Source of the DNA: a virus
Strand: one strand, 5' to 3'
DNA: 47,887 nucleotides
IMG/VR virus record: IMGVR_UViG_3300027754_000149
Location: 1-47,887 of that record
The position numbers and the translations under genes are program-made. Positions 20,028-28,142 of the stretch are shown here, in pieces (position 1 is the first letter of the stretch; each line of letters opens with the position of its first letter). The notes beneath the pieces are model-generated. The model had not been told where the DNA came from and ran no database searches. It worked only from the letters and a program-made list of their open reading frames with translations.

Positions 20028-20255
20028 TTAGCTATGCTTTTTGATGTACAAGGTTACAGCTTCAACTTTGTCTTTTGGATCGTGTGTACCTGCGAACCAG
20101 TTATAGACAGTCTGCTTGCTGACACCAAGTATATTTGCCACTTCACTCGCGGGGATGTCCAGTGCAATGCACAACCGCCCAAGCAAGACACCTAACCTAC
20201 TCTTGCTTGCTTGCTTGTTAAGCCTAACTATTCTTGCACTGTATCCGTAGCTCAT
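20028..20255 (-). CDS. XRE/Cro-like helix-turn-helix protein
   Basis: The product has 75 residues. I start at ATG 20255 because GAGGAG at 20261-20266 precedes it; an upstream in-frame start would run into the neighbouring gene. A helix-turn-helix is clear: IPASEVANILGVSKQTVYNWF, with the recognition helix SKQTVYNWF, followed by a basic-acidic C-terminal tail (YIKKHS). It is small, Cro-sized, and has no dimer or ligand domain beyond the HTH. It lies inside the replication operon, so it may feed back on early transcription. It is one candidate binder of the dispersed TAACANTGTTA palindrome, but nothing in the sequence proves that link. Confidence 0.8.
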   Translation of the reverse strand: MSYGYSARIVRLNKQASKSRLGVLLGRLCIALDIPASEVANILGVSKQTVYNWFAGTHDPKDKVEAVTLYIKKHS

Positions 20256-20257
20256 GT

Positions 20258-21187
20258 TTACTCCTCGGCCCAAGCTGATACCACATCAGCCAGATTCTTC
20301 TTAGGCGCAGGTACTTCCGGTTCCGACTTCTTGGATACACGCTTAACAGGTTCTGCCGCTACGGGTTCGTCCTCATCTTCAGCGGCAAACTGTGGGCCTT
20401 TCGGTGCAGCTTGCTGAACCACTGGTGCGGGTTTAGCCGGTATTGCGGCAGGTAACTTCTTCACACCGTCCATTGCTGCTGCCGTAAGCTGTACGAACCG
20501 CTTGGCTTCCACGGATTTCTGTGCGGTTTCAACCAGATCAATCTCATCGTCGGTCAAATGACGCACGGCAGTGAACTTCAGCACATCGCCGGTTTCGTTC
20601 TCATCAAAACGCATCTCAGTAACAACACGGTCGATGCTCTCACCGTTGGCGGGGAGGAAGTTCTTGTAGCTCTCAAACGGATGGGTATTGCCCACACCCT
20701 TACCAAACAACGACTTTGACGGGATGTTGAACTGATACACCTGACCACTTGGGTCACCATCAAGCATCAATGCAACACGACGCAGGAAGCGACATGCACG
20801 GCCCTTACCGTTTGGCCCCGACCCGTCAATGTTCTGGGGGCAGGTTACGCATGAAGCGGACTGTGCATTACTAGCGGTTGATTCTGGTGCTGCACCAAGG
20901 TTAGACCAGCAGTCAGGCAATGTCGCCTCACCGTCAGGGTCGTATGCTTTAGCGTAGAACTGACGTGACACCTTTGGCAGCGCGTTGATAACGATGACGT
21001 TGAGGAAACCGTCGCGTACTTTACCCGCTTCCTTGCCGTTGATCATGCGGCGAAAGACGCCCTTGTTCATAACGATCCTATTACCCCCTGTGCTTGCATC
21101 AGCAAGGGACTTCGCTAACTCACTGACTTCACGAACGCGGGTAGGTGCTACGGTGGTGGCTTGCTTAAAAATGCTCAGGTTGCTCAT
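20258..21187 (-). CDS. Probable ssDNA-binding protein
   Basis: This 309-residue protein has a strong ribosome site (AAGGAG) and overlaps the preceding stop by four bases. About 220 residues look folded, with a cysteine group CVTCPQN followed by GRACRFLRR near residues 112-136. The C-terminal 90 residues are Pro/Ala/Lys-rich and acidic, ending in VVSAWAEE. A folded core with a flexible acidic tail is how phage and bacterial ssDNA-binding proteins recruit partners, and the gene sits between the primase and recombination genes. I infer the role from architecture and place. A recombination mediator is an alternative. Confidence 0.5.
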   Translation of the reverse strand: MSNLSIFKQATTVAPTRVREVSELAKSLADASTGGNRIVMNKGVFRRMINGKEAGKVRDGFLNVIVINALPKVSRQFYAKAYDPDGEATLPDCWSNLGAAPESTASNAQSASCVTCPQNIDGSGPNGKGRACRFLRRVALMLDGDPSGQVYQFNIPSKSLFGKGVGNTHPFESYKNFLPANGESIDRVVTEMRFDENETGDVLKFTAVRHLTDDEIDLVETAQKSVEAKRFVQLTAAAMDGVKKLPAAIPAKPAPVVQQAAPKGPQFAAEDEDEPVAAEPVKRVSKKSEPEVPAPKKNLADVVSAWAEE

Positions 21188-21630
21188 GCTTTGCTCCTTC
21201 TAACGGATATGGTGTATTTACTGTCTGCTTGTAACCCCATCGGTAATTTGTCGGGGTTTTCTTCTAGGAACTGCTTCAAATTTCCTTGGTGTATACGCCG
21301 CTCAAGAATGCCATAGGCATCATTGTTTTTGATAAACGTGTACATAGAATCCCAATCATTCGTCCAGTACCTTGAAGATACCTTACGCATGATGGTGCCG
21401 TGCGTAGTCTTTATACTTGTTGCATTGTTCTCGTTGCATATCTCCAAAAGTTTGTCCGCGATAACATCCTTCTGGGCGTCCAAGTCCTTCTTCCGCTCTT
21501 CGTATTCTGCGGTAAGCATATCTATCGCATCACGAATTTTTATGTACGCCGATGCCAGTAAGTCTGGGGGTAGAATCTTCACCTGCGTGTCCAGCGAGAG
21601 TTGCGCTACTTCGTCTACTGTTTCATCCAT
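21184..21630 (-). CDS. Gp157/Gam-like coiled-coil protein
   Basis: The product has 148 residues. AAGGAGCTAGC precedes ATG 21630. Residues 25-65 form a charged helix (TAEYEERKKDLDAQKDVIAD), followed by TSIKTTHGTIMRKVSSRYW. A long helix and then a (I)KTxxGTIxxRK strand pattern is typical of siphovirus Gp157-like and Gam-like proteins, which act with phage recombinases. The gene lies directly upstream of the putative ssDNA-binding protein and downstream of a promoter, so it is probably first in its transcript. The assignment is by pattern and is moderate. Confidence 0.5.
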   Translation of the reverse strand: MDETVDEVAQLSLDTQVKILPPDLLASAYIKIRDAIDMLTAEYEERKKDLDAQKDVIADKLLEICNENNATSIKTTHGTIMRKVSSRYWTNDWDSMYTFIKNNDAYGILERRIHQGNLKQFLEENPDKLPMGLQADSKYTISVRRSKA

Positions 21631-21669
21631 GCTAGCTCCTTAAGGATGGGTCGTTTGCCCATTTGAACC

Positions 21670-21698
21670 ATTGTAACTGCGCTACTTGACTTTGTCAA
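21670..21698 (-). promoter_or_regulatory. Sigma70-type promoter, -35 inside a palindrome
   Basis: Read leftward: TTGACA (21693-21698), 17-bp spacer, TACAAT (21670-21675). The -35 box is one arm of TTGACNNNGTCAA (21686-21698). It overlaps the 3' end of the SNF2 gene and would start transcription about 35 bases before ATG 21630. The promoter at 29195-29222 has the same design, including GTCAAGTAG after the -35 box. Confidence 0.75.
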
Positions 21699-23092
21699 AC
21701 CACATCTTCGATTTCATTGTGGTAAAGGTCAATTATTTTTGTATGGATATCTATGTTATTTTGTAGCATGTTATACAACTTTGACTCTACTGCACTACCT
21801 CTGATATGCACAATCGTCATTGGGTTTACTTGCCCCGGCCTGTCGATACGCGCATTCGCTTGGAGGTAGGTTTCTACGCTGGTAACCGGTGAGTACCAGA
21901 CAATTACGTTAGCGGAGGTAAGGGTCAATCCGTGCGATGCAGCTTGCGGCTGAATGATAAGCACTTGGATATCATCTTCGTCTTGGAACCGCTGGATGAT
22001 GGAGTGACGCTTGTTGACCGATACCTGCCCGTTGATTATGGCTGACGGGATACCCTTCTTAGTGAGGAAGCTATGTACTAGCTGGATAGTGTGCGTAAAG
22101 GGTACGAATACGAGTACCTTATGACTAGCCTCGTTGATCACTTCTTGTAGCACGTTAAGCCGGTTGCTCACGTCAAACTCGACCACTTCTCCATTGTCGG
22201 TGTAGACCGCACCACCAGATATCTGCAACAGCTTGTTGATGTTGACCGCTGCATTGACCGACGTTATCTGTTCCCCACCCGCTGATATAGTCATCTGCTT
22301 CTTAAGCATAGTGTAGTACTTGATCTGCTGCGGGGTCAGGGGTGCATCCCGTTCTACGAACGTAACACTAGGCAAGTCCAAACACTGTGCCTTCTCAAAC
22401 CGTATCGCAGGTTGTAGTACTTGATGCACTATGGCTTGCGCTTGCGGCTTGGGAGTCCACTTGAAGTTGCTTATTTTATACATCACCGAATCGCGGAACT
22501 GCCCAAAGAACTTTGGCGTGTTAGCAGGGTTGATCATCTTGGCAAGTCCAAAGGCGTCCACGGGAGACTGTGCTGCTGGAGTACCCGTAAGCATCCACAT
22601 GCCTTTGGTTGTCTTGGCGATATCCCTTAGCGTTTTCCATCTTGTAGTCTGTGCATTCTTATAAGCACTTGCCTCGTCCACTACGATCAAGTCAAACCCG
22701 CCGTTGATGATGGCATCTTTGACTATCTCCACCCCATCGTAGTTAATGATGACGAACTCAGCACCGTTGTTGATCAGCTTCACGCGACGCTTAGCTTCTC
22801 CATAGGCCACGTCACAGGTGCGGTGTATTGCAAACTTGAACAGGTCTGCCTGCCACGCTGACTTCATAATGGATAGCGGACAAATCACAAGGACACGGTT
22901 GACGATACCCAAGTCCATCAAGTAGTCACATGCCCATATCACACTGGCGGTTTTACCCGTACCCTGCTCGTTAAAGCAGAATGCCCTGCGGTTAAGGGTT
23001 AGGAACTCTGAGGTCTGTTTCTGGTGAGCGAAAGGTTTGAATTTTCCCGGCCAGTGGTAGTCCGTCAGGATGCTATTTGTTTTTTGGGGCAT
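21695..23092 (-). CDS. SNF2-family DNA helicase/translocase
   Basis: The 465-residue superfamily 2 ATPase probably remodels recombination or replication intermediates. Motif I is FNEQGTGKTAS (about residues 38-48), motif II is the VVDEAS variant near 133-138, motif III is MLTGTPAAQSP, and motif VI is QANARIDRPGQ (about 410-420). I start at ATG 23092 (MPQKTNSILTDYHWPG) because longer versions run into the HNH gene; the two genes overlap by 20 bases and the ribosome site is weak, implying translational coupling. The length is a minimal SNF2 core without accessory domains, as usual in phages. Confidence 0.88.
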   Translation of the reverse strand: MPQKTNSILTDYHWPGKFKPFAHQKQTSEFLTLNRRAFCFNEQGTGKTASVIWACDYLMDLGIVNRVLVICPLSIMKSAWQADLFKFAIHRTCDVAYGEAKRRVKLINNGAEFVIINYDGVEIVKDAIINGGFDLIVVDEASAYKNAQTTRWKTLRDIAKTTKGMWMLTGTPAAQSPVDAFGLAKMINPANTPKFFGQFRDSVMYKISNFKWTPKPQAQAIVHQVLQPAIRFEKAQCLDLPSVTFVERDAPLTPQQIKYYTMLKKQMTISAGGEQITSVNAAVNINKLLQISGGAVYTDNGEVVEFDVSNRLNVLQEVINEASHKVLVFVPFTHTIQLVHSFLTKKGIPSAIINGQVSVNKRHSIIQRFQDEDDIQVLIIQPQAASHGLTLTSANVIVWYSPVTSVETYLQANARIDRPGQVNPMTIVHIRGSAVESKLYNMLQNNIDIHTKIIDLYHNEIEDVV

Positions 23093-23360
23093 TCTTTTTG
23101 ACTGTGTGGTCGGGGTTGCGGCTAAATGATCTGTTTGCGGAAGCAGATTTGACACGAAGGTTCCCAGCAGTGTTTGTACCCCCTTTACTAAGAGCCTTGA
23201 TGTGATCGACATCCTTACCATCTCCTTTATGTACCGCACCTTTTTTAACCATCGCTGCCCGTGCCGCATTACGTTCTGTGCGTTTTTTAATTTCTTCCGG
23301 TTTACCTTGATACGTTTCGTACTCGTGCTTGTATGGTCTAGGTTTGTTGACGTATGGCAT
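23073..23360 (-). CDS. Small HNH nuclease
   Basis: The 95-residue product starts at ATG 23360, which has a near-perfect AGGAGG at 23367-23372. Residues about 45-75 contain the core DGKDVDHIKALSKGGTN then AGNLRVKSASANRSF, matching the beta-beta-alpha-metal (HNH) fold with DH and N residues. The basic N-terminus (KPRPYKHEYE) suits DNA binding. It is coupled to the SNF2 gene, so it may be a replication or recombination nuclease rather than a homing enzyme. Confidence 0.85.
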   Translation of the reverse strand: MPYVNKPRPYKHEYETYQGKPEEIKKRTERNAARAAMVKKGAVHKGDGKDVDHIKALSKGGTNTAGNLRVKSASANRSFSRNPDHTVKKNAPKNK

Positions 23361-23377
23361 TTTGAACCTCCTTGTAT

Positions 23378-23797
23378 TTACGCTGCTAGCTGCTTGAATT
23401 GACTTATTGGTATGTAGACGCACCGTTCTATGTCCATAGGGTCATCCCTATCTTTACGTCCACCAATGGATTCTTCGTACTCCGTTTTGACGTTAGCCAT
23501 GAACAGGCCGTTTGTAAACTTAATGACTAGCAGGAACGGGGCATTTTCCTTGTGCGCCCAATCCAGCCCTTTCTTATGCTTTGCTGAACTCAACATCAAT
23601 GTGGGGTATTTATCACTAGCGTTATTCCTAACTTTTATCTCCACTATAGCTTGTACTTTACCGTTCTTAACAAACTTCCCGTTTACCGGATGCAGGGGTG
23701 GGTACTGCTCGTAGGTACAATCAAATATGTTGCAAAACTTAGCTGCTATTTCTAGCTCTCTCGCTACGCTACTGGAGTTCTCGTATTGGGGTCTCAC
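23378..23797 (-). CDS. Probable PD-(D/E)XK-like nuclease
   Basis: I start at GTG 23797, which overlaps the preceding stop as GTGA and has AAGGAG about eight bases upstream. The 139 residues contain AIVEIKVRNNASDKYPTLML, where E-I-K fits the (D/E)XK catalytic strand, then a helix with HKKGLDWAHKE and the strand FLLVIKF. This order is that of small resolvase-like nucleases. No second acidic motif is certain, so activity is inferred. It is embedded between a Cas4-like exonuclease and an HNH nuclease. Confidence 0.5.
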   Translation of the reverse strand: MRPQYENSSSVARELEIAAKFCNIFDCTYEQYPPLHPVNGKFVKNGKVQAIVEIKVRNNASDKYPTLMLSSAKHKKGLDWAHKENAPFLLVIKFTNGLFMANVKTEYEESIGGRKDRDDPMDIERCVYIPISQFKQLAA

Positions 23798-24468
23798 CTT
23801 CTTGGCTCCTTGTAATTGATACAGGTTTTGACGGGACACCAACCGCAGAGAGGGCCAGACACAGCGTTCCATACCCCACTTTGCAGTGCCTCTTCGATTC
23901 GCATCACGTCGTATTCAAACGGTTCGATGTACGTTTTACTGTCGTTTCTTGTATGGGTGCGGCGTACAAACTCATTACTGACTACAAATAGCAACGCGGA
24001 ATTTAATTTGTTAATCTGTGGATAGTGCGTGAAGATAGCTGTTGCTAATAGGTCTAGCTGCTTGGTATCCGCGTACTTGGCGTTCTTGCTAGTCTTGTAG
24101 TCAATCATCAAGGCTGTATCGCCTCGTATGATAAGTAAGTCAATGATGCCCCGCCACCATACGTTCTCGGCAAAGAATTCGCAGGGGGTGTATTCTTCTC
24201 CCTCCTTGGCTAACCCTAACCTAAGTTCGCAATGCTTTTCCCCGTCGATCTGTTGGAGTACACTTAACACATCTCGGAGGTAAGCAAACTTCTCTGGTAT
24301 CGGGTCACCGTTTCTTATGAAATTCTCAGCGGCTTTATGTACTTCGTTCCCGTATACCAGAGCGGTATTGCTTGACTGCTTAACATCTTTGGCGACACTT
24401 AAGTGGTAGTACTTCTTCGGGCACTGTTGGAAGTTTTTTATCGAACTGTACGACCACGTTATCGCCAT
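23794..24468 (-). CDS. Cas4/RecB-like PD-(D/E)XK exonuclease
   Basis: The 224 residues carry the full RecB-nuclease order: SYSSIKNFQQC at 6-16, histidine in GNEVHKAAE at 44, D110 in GIIDLLI, D123 and K125 in MIDYKTS, and QLDLLATAIF (the conserved Q near 137). Cysteines at 16, 208, 211 and 216 match the four that hold an Fe-S cluster in Cas4 and AddB. It should be a single-strand exonuclease for recombination. No CRISPR array or other cas gene is in the window, so an adaptation role is not indicated. Confidence 0.85.
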   Translation of the reverse strand: MAITWSYSSIKNFQQCPKKYYHLSVAKDVKQSSNTALVYGNEVHKAAENFIRNGDPIPEKFAYLRDVLSVLQQIDGEKHCELRLGLAKEGEEYTPCEFFAENVWWRGIIDLLIIRGDTALMIDYKTSKNAKYADTKQLDLLATAIFTHYPQINKLNSALLFVVSNEFVRRTHTRNDSKTYIEPFEYDVMRIEEALQSGVWNAVSGPLCGWCPVKTCINYKEPRR

Positions 24469-24469
24469 G

Positions 24470-24673
24470 TTAGTCTTTCTTCTTTCTTGGTTTGACTGCG
24501 GCTAGCCCACGACTACTAGCATATGGTACCCTTTCTTCCTTTACTTTGTCAAGAAGCGCATTGGCAATATCTACTGAATCATCAACCACATGCTCAAAAT
24601 CGTGGCCCCGTATGATGTATCCAAGCATAGCCAAACCTGCATATAGACTACGTAGCTGATCATCGTCATTCAT
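24470..24673 (-). CDS. Hypothetical protein, 67 residues
   Basis: It overlaps the upstream gene by four bases and ends two bases before the Cas4-like gene start. The first 45 residues look helical (DDQLRSLYAGLAMLGYIIRG, then VDIANALLDKVKEE) and the C-terminus is basic (VKPRKKKD). It is unrecognised. Tight coupling to a nuclease gene suggests cotranslation only. Confidence 0.6.
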   Translation of the reverse strand: MNDDDQLRSLYAGLAMLGYIIRGHDFEHVVDDSVDIANALLDKVKEERVPYASSRGLAAVKPRKKKD

Positions 24674-24951
24674 TTTGCAGTGTGTCTATAAGATTCATTT
24701 ACTTCACCATTTTTAACAACGGCGGCAGACCAAAGGCTATCGAAAACCGGCATAGCCCCTTTCAGCATGAGTTCCATAGGCGAGATTTCCCTGCCGCTAT
24801 CCTTCCTACCTTCGTTAGTAATAGGTACCAACGACCGTGTAAATCCCGGCCCTACATAACAAGGCTTACTGTAGTGCGGCACGTAGGTAATACCGTTAAG
24901 GACAAAAACTTTCGTGCGCTCGGTTACTACTGTTTCCATATTGTTAGCCAT
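24670..24951 (-). CDS. Hypothetical protein, 93 residues
   Basis: ATG 24951 is preceded by AGGAGAATACAA. A second in-frame ATG lies four codons later. The N-terminal half reads as beta-strands (TKVFVLNGITYVPHYSK) and the C-terminal half is mixed (MELMLKGAMPVFDSLWSAAVV). No motif is recognised. It forms part of the string of small overlapping early genes. Confidence 0.6.
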   Translation of the reverse strand: MANNMETVVTERTKVFVLNGITYVPHYSKPCYVGPGFTRSLVPITNEGRKDSGREISPMELMLKGAMPVFDSLWSAAVVKNGEVNESYRHTAK

Positions 24952-24966
24952 TTGTATTCTCCTGAG

Positions 24967-25266
24967 TTAGTCTTGGTTTTTAAGTGCTGCGTTCCACCCT
25001 GTTACAAACGTCTTGTACATCGCCCCTGCCAACGGGTAAATGTGATTGGTCTTCTGTGGCATCATTTCTTCACAGTATTTCTGCCATGCTTCATCAACGG
25101 TTGCTCCCCGTTCTTTCAAAAGATTTTCATAGTCCTGCTCTGATGCTATCAACGCCGCCTCAAGCACCCTGATCCGCGCTGCCTGTTCATCGTAGTTTAG
25201 TATTGGTTTATTCATTTTCTCCCGCGCTTCCTGTGCTAGTGCTTCCTGCCTGTTTATCTTGGTCAT
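24967..25266 (-). CDS. Hypothetical helical protein, 99 residues
   Basis: It is mostly helical, with a heptad-like stretch AARIRVLEAALIASEQDYEN and a later aromatic helix (YKTFVTGWNAAL). It starts four bases inside the stop of the preceding membrane-peptide gene (ATGA). Its arrangement, coiled coil plus small membrane peptides, repeats at 25454-25868. Function is unknown. Confidence 0.6.
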   Translation of the reverse strand: MTKINRQEALAQEAREKMNKPILNYDEQAARIRVLEAALIASEQDYENLLKERGATVDEAWQKYCEEMMPQKTNHIYPLAGAMYKTFVTGWNAALKNQD

Positions 25267-25391
25267 GTGTTTTTTTCCCGCAGCTTGGCTTCAATTTTTT
25301 CTTCAACTGCCGCTTTTGCTATATCAAAAACAACAACAACAAATGCAACAGGAATCATCAGCAAAACAAATGGAATCAAAATAATCTTCAT
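25263..25391 (-). CDS. Single-span membrane peptide, 42 residues
   Basis: ATG 25391 follows GAAGGGGG. The peptide begins MKIILIPFVLLMIPVAFVVV, a 20-residue hydrophobic segment, and continues with a charged helix (AAVEEKIEAKLREKNT). It has ATGA overlap with the next gene. This is one of several small membrane peptides in the early operon, which may be superinfection-exclusion or host-membrane factors. Confidence 0.65.
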   Translation of the reverse strand: MKIILIPFVLLMIPVAFVVVVFDIAKAAVEEKIEAKLREKNT

Positions 25392-25427
25392 ACCAAACCC
25401 CCTTCTTCCTGCTTTCCGTTAATCACT

Positions 25428-25457
25428 TTAGCGGCGTGTTATTTCTTCGTGTGTCAT
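25428..25457 (-). other. Nine-codon mini-ORF with a strong ribosome site
   Basis: GGAGGGGAA precedes ATG 25457, which overlaps the upstream stop as ATGA. The peptide is MTHEEITRR. Its start resembles that of the gene at 25868-26047 (MTREEERLF), so it may be a truncated copy that keeps the translational link. Confidence 0.3.
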
Positions 25458-25720
25458 TTCCCCTCCTTCATCGCCACAGCTTCGGTAAGCTTGCATTTCG
25501 TATCAGCCAAAAGCTCACAGGCGCGATCAAACACTTTCTCCCAGCTTTCAGCCTCACCTTTCAGCCGCACGATTTCGGCTTGTAGCTCGGCAAGTTCAGC
25601 GGCGGTTGAAAGCTGGTCAACATTACATAACCGCAATTGCTCTCTTGCTTCAACAAGTTCGCGCTCAAGCTGCTCAACCCGCACAGATTGTTCTATGTAT
25701 GTTGGTATGAGTTTGCTCAT
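25454..25720 (-). CDS. Coiled-coil protein, 88 residues
   Basis: I start at ATG 25720 (MSKLIPTYIEQ) because the next upstream gene ends at 25722. Nearly the whole length is a heptad coiled coil (VRVEQLERELVEAREQLRL, then AELAELQAEIVRLKGEAES). In some phages such short coiled coils are Rz-like spanin parts, but there is no membrane anchor here and the gene is in the early operon, so I leave it unnamed. Confidence 0.6.
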   Translation of the reverse strand: MSKLIPTYIEQSVRVEQLERELVEAREQLRLCNVDQLSTAAELAELQAEIVRLKGEAESWEKVFDRACELLADTKCKLTEAVAMKEGK

Positions 25721-25721
25721 C

Positions 25722-25868
25722 TCATCTCCCAAAGTAACACCAGATATATGCGAACACAGTGACTAGCACCGCACCACACGCAACCCCATCCCGCACACCC
25801 TCACGGTAGGCAATCTTCCTATGGCGCAGCACCTTTTCCCACTCTTTGTCATCCCAGAAGTCCAGCAT
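25722..25868 (-). CDS. Small membrane protein, 48 residues
   Basis: ATG 25868 overlaps the upstream stop (TAATG). The first 28 residues are charged (MLDFWDDKEWEKVLRHRK); the C-terminus is one membrane helix (GAVLVTVFAYIWCYF) ending GR. The topology suggests a cytoplasmic N-terminus. It is not recognised. Confidence 0.6.
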   Translation of the reverse strand: MLDFWDDKEWEKVLRHRKIAYREGVRDGVACGAVLVTVFAYIWCYFGR

Positions 25869-26047
25869 TATTTCTTCTCCTTCGTCTTGTGTATCTCAGC
25901 TTGGTATCTGTTCCACGCCTCGGCTAGTTTCACATCAGCGCCTTTCCATTCACGCAGCGCAGGTTGTGTGCTTTCCTTGAAGAAATTCTTACGCTGCCGG
26001 ATATACTCAGCCAGCACCTTGAACAACCGTTCTTCTTCGCGTGTCAT
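25868..26047 (-). CDS. Hypothetical charged helical protein, 59 residues
   Basis: ATG 26047 overlaps the upstream stop by four bases (ATGA). The sequence is helical and highly charged (MTREEERLFKVLAEYIRQRK, then WNRYQAEIHKTKEKK). It is linked by TAATG to the next gene, so the two are translated together. No family is recognised. Confidence 0.6.
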   Translation of the reverse strand: MTREEERLFKVLAEYIRQRKNFFKESTQPALREWKGADVKLAEAWNRYQAEIHKTKEKK

Positions 26048-26163
26048 ATCGCCCCTACCATTTTGCTAACCCACTTCACATACAGCACGAGCAGGATCAA
26101 AGCATTGACCGACAGGAACGCAAGCAAGCAGCATGTCCCCAAGAATTTAATTGTCTCTTTCAT
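26044..26163 (-). CDS. Single-span membrane peptide, 39 residues
   Basis: ATG 26163 overlaps the upstream stop (ATGA). MKETIKFLG is followed by a membrane helix (LLAFLSVNALILLVLYV) and a short basic tail (KWVSKMVGAI). It belongs to the same chain of coupled tiny genes. Confidence 0.6.
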   Translation of the reverse strand: MKETIKFLGTCCLLAFLSVNALILLVLYVKWVSKMVGAI

Positions 26164-26309
26164 TTCCTTACCCTCTCAGCTTTATCCCGCGCCTTCTTCT
26201 CAGCCAACACCTTGGCCTCGTAGTCTTTCATACGCCGCTTGAAACTGTCGGCGTTGTTGTGCGTGTTTGATCCATGATACCTATATGTCATGTCGATTTT
26301 CTTTTTCAT
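26160..26309 (-). CDS. Hypothetical basic protein, 49 residues
   Basis: ATG 26309 follows AGGAGAGGGTA and lies nine bases downstream of the DNA polymerase stop. The peptide is Lys/Arg-rich and helical (SFKRRMKDYEAKVLAEKKA). It may bind nucleic acid; there is no motif to show it. Confidence 0.55.
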   Translation of the reverse strand: MKKKIDMTYRYHGSNTHNNADSFKRRMKDYEAKVLAEKKARDKAERVRK

Positions 26310-26318
26310 TACCCTCTC

Positions 26319-28142
26319 CTATGCTTCACCGTAACTTTGACCAATGCCAGACTCGCAGTTAAGCGGTAGGTCTAGCGCCCAGTGCGGCCTAAGCCGCATA
26401 CATATTTCAACGTACTCCAATGCAGTAAAACTCTCTTCCTTCGGTACCACAGCAGTTACCGCGTCATGCACCGTCATCGCTACCTTGTACTTCTTAGCTA
26501 CCTTCAACAACTGCTCCCCGATGATAATCCTAGCGAGGGCTTGGCATACGTTCTCAATCACCTTCCCCCCGTATATGCGCGTAGGTATAGTGGCCTTACC
26601 CTTCTTCGTGTCGTACACCAACTCGCTCTTGCCCTCCTTAGTCCACACCCGCAGGTTCGGGTACTTCAGATACAACCCGTTAGGTAGCCGGATACCCTTC
26701 TTGCCCTCAACCACCAGCACACCAGCGCGACCCAACGGCACTGTCTTGTCCTCCATCATCGCTTCAAGTGCCATACCTGCTTGCCGCCAGAGGATAGGAA
26801 TCCATTCATACGTACTACGATATACGCTGATAATCCGTTCTGTTTCCCCCAACGGCATAACTACACCGAAGGTCTGTAACTGTATCTGGAACTTCTTAGC
26901 CCCCATCCCGTAGCCGCAACCTAGAATGGTAGTCTTGCCAACAAACCGCTCGTCTTTGGTTATGTCCTTCGCGTCCTTGCCGTATATGGAGGAGGCCATG
27001 ATCTTGTACACGTCCTCTCCGCGTTCAAAGGCATCCACCAAATCGTTCTGTTCAGCTAGCCACGCCAGTGTCCGCGCCTCAATCTGCGAGGAGTCTGAAT
27101 TGATGATCATGCAGCCCTCGGGTGCTTGTATGGCGTACTTAAGCAGGGAATTTCGCCCAAGGTTCTGCATGTTTATCTTGTCATCCCCACCCCACCGTCC
27201 GGTGTGTGCTGCGTAGTAGCGTAGGGGTACGGGTAGTAGTCCTCTCCGGGCAATGTCGATAAACCTCTGAGTGCGAGTTTCCTCCAGCGTAGACTTAACG
27301 CCTAGCCTTGCGGCTACGATGTTTTGCACAATCACGTTGTCGTGTTCGAGTAGTGCTTTAAACCCCTCATCAGTTTTGGAAAACGCGTAGGTCTCCTTAC
27401 CTGTAGCGGGGCTTATCTTCATCGGCGGCTCTACCCCAAGGCTTATCAACACCTCGGCCAACTTGGGGTTACTCATAAGCTGCTCTTTCTCTATGAGCAT
27501 CTTGCTCATCAAGTCGGCCTTGCCTTGTTTAAGCTGCTTCAAATGCTGTTCAAGAGAGGGTAGGCTTAGCTTCAATACCGGTTCGGAAAACATCCTTATG
27601 GTCAGGTCGATAAGGCGTAACTCACTAACATCAAAGTCAGCGGCCATCTTCTTGAATATGTCTAAGGTCAACGTAACGTCGTTCTCGCAGTAAGAGCCAT
27701 ACCGTGCGAGTGCCTCGGCATCGAAGTCTATCCGGTGCATACCTGACACCTTACCAACCTCCTCACCTTTGACACCAACGCCATAGTGCAGAGCAAGTGC
27801 AGCCAGACTACCGCCCACCTCAGTGCCATGTATAGCTCTTGCCATTGATAGCGTATCCGCAATACGCTTAGGCTTGATCCCGAAGTGCCAATTCAGTATC
27901 GCCATGTCGAAGGCGGCGTTATGCGCTAATGCAATGTTCTCGTGCAGATTCCATGACTCAAGGAATTCCTTAGTCTGAGCCTTAGTACCACTAAACCATT
28001 TGGGCCTCTCACCTTCGGTTTGGAGCGCCACGCCCACTACCTCAAACTGCGGGTCGCGTATGTAGGCTTCGGTCGTCATCTTCTTAAGTGTGAAGTCACG
28101 CTCATGGTAGTAGGTTTCAAAGTCAATGCCGATGATCTTCAT
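26319..28142 (-). CDS. Family A DNA polymerase with 3'-5' exonuclease
   Basis: The 607-residue replicative polymerase has DEDD exonuclease motifs DFET (D7, E9), HNAAFDMAIL (D79) and YCENDVTLT (about 154-162). Its Pol A-type palm and fingers show motif A INSDSSQIEARTLAW near 345-359, motif B GKTTILGCGYGMGAKKF near 399-415, and motif C TVHDAV near 553-559. The size fits compact phage PolA enzymes without a 5' nuclease domain. The start overlaps the upstream stop by four bases. With the primase-helicase and SSB-like protein it completes an autonomous replication set. Confidence 0.95.
   Translation of the reverse strand: MKIIGIDFETYYHERDFTLKKMTTEAYIRDPQFEVVGVALQTEGERPKWFSGTKAQTKEFLESWNLHENIALAHNAAFDMAILNWHFGIKPKRIADTLSMARAIHGTEVGGSLAALALHYGVGVKGEEVGKVSGMHRIDFDAEALARYGSYCENDVTLTLDIFKKMAADFDVSELRLIDLTIRMFSEPVLKLSLPSLEQHLKQLKQGKADLMSKMLIEKEQLMSNPKLAEVLISLGVEPPMKISPATGKETYAFSKTDEGFKALLEHDNVIVQNIVAARLGVKSTLEETRTQRFIDIARRGLLPVPLRYYAAHTGRWGGDDKINMQNLGRNSLLKYAIQAPEGCMIINSDSSQIEARTLAWLAEQNDLVDAFERGEDVYKIMASSIYGKDAKDITKDERFVGKTTILGCGYGMGAKKFQIQLQTFGVVMPLGETERIISVYRSTYEWIPILWRQAGMALEAMMEDKTVPLGRAGVLVVEGKKGIRLPNGLYLKYPNLRVWTKEGKSELVYDTKKGKATIPTRIYGGKVIENVCQALARIIIGEQLLKVAKKYKVAMTVHDAVTAVVPKEESFTALEYVEICMRLRPHWALDLPLNCESGIGQSYGEA

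Noticed and set aside
23794-24468. CRISPR adaptation module (Cas4)
   Set aside because: Fold and cysteines fit Cas4/RecB nucleases, but there is no array or Cas1/Cas2, and standalone Cas4-like exonucleases are common in phages.
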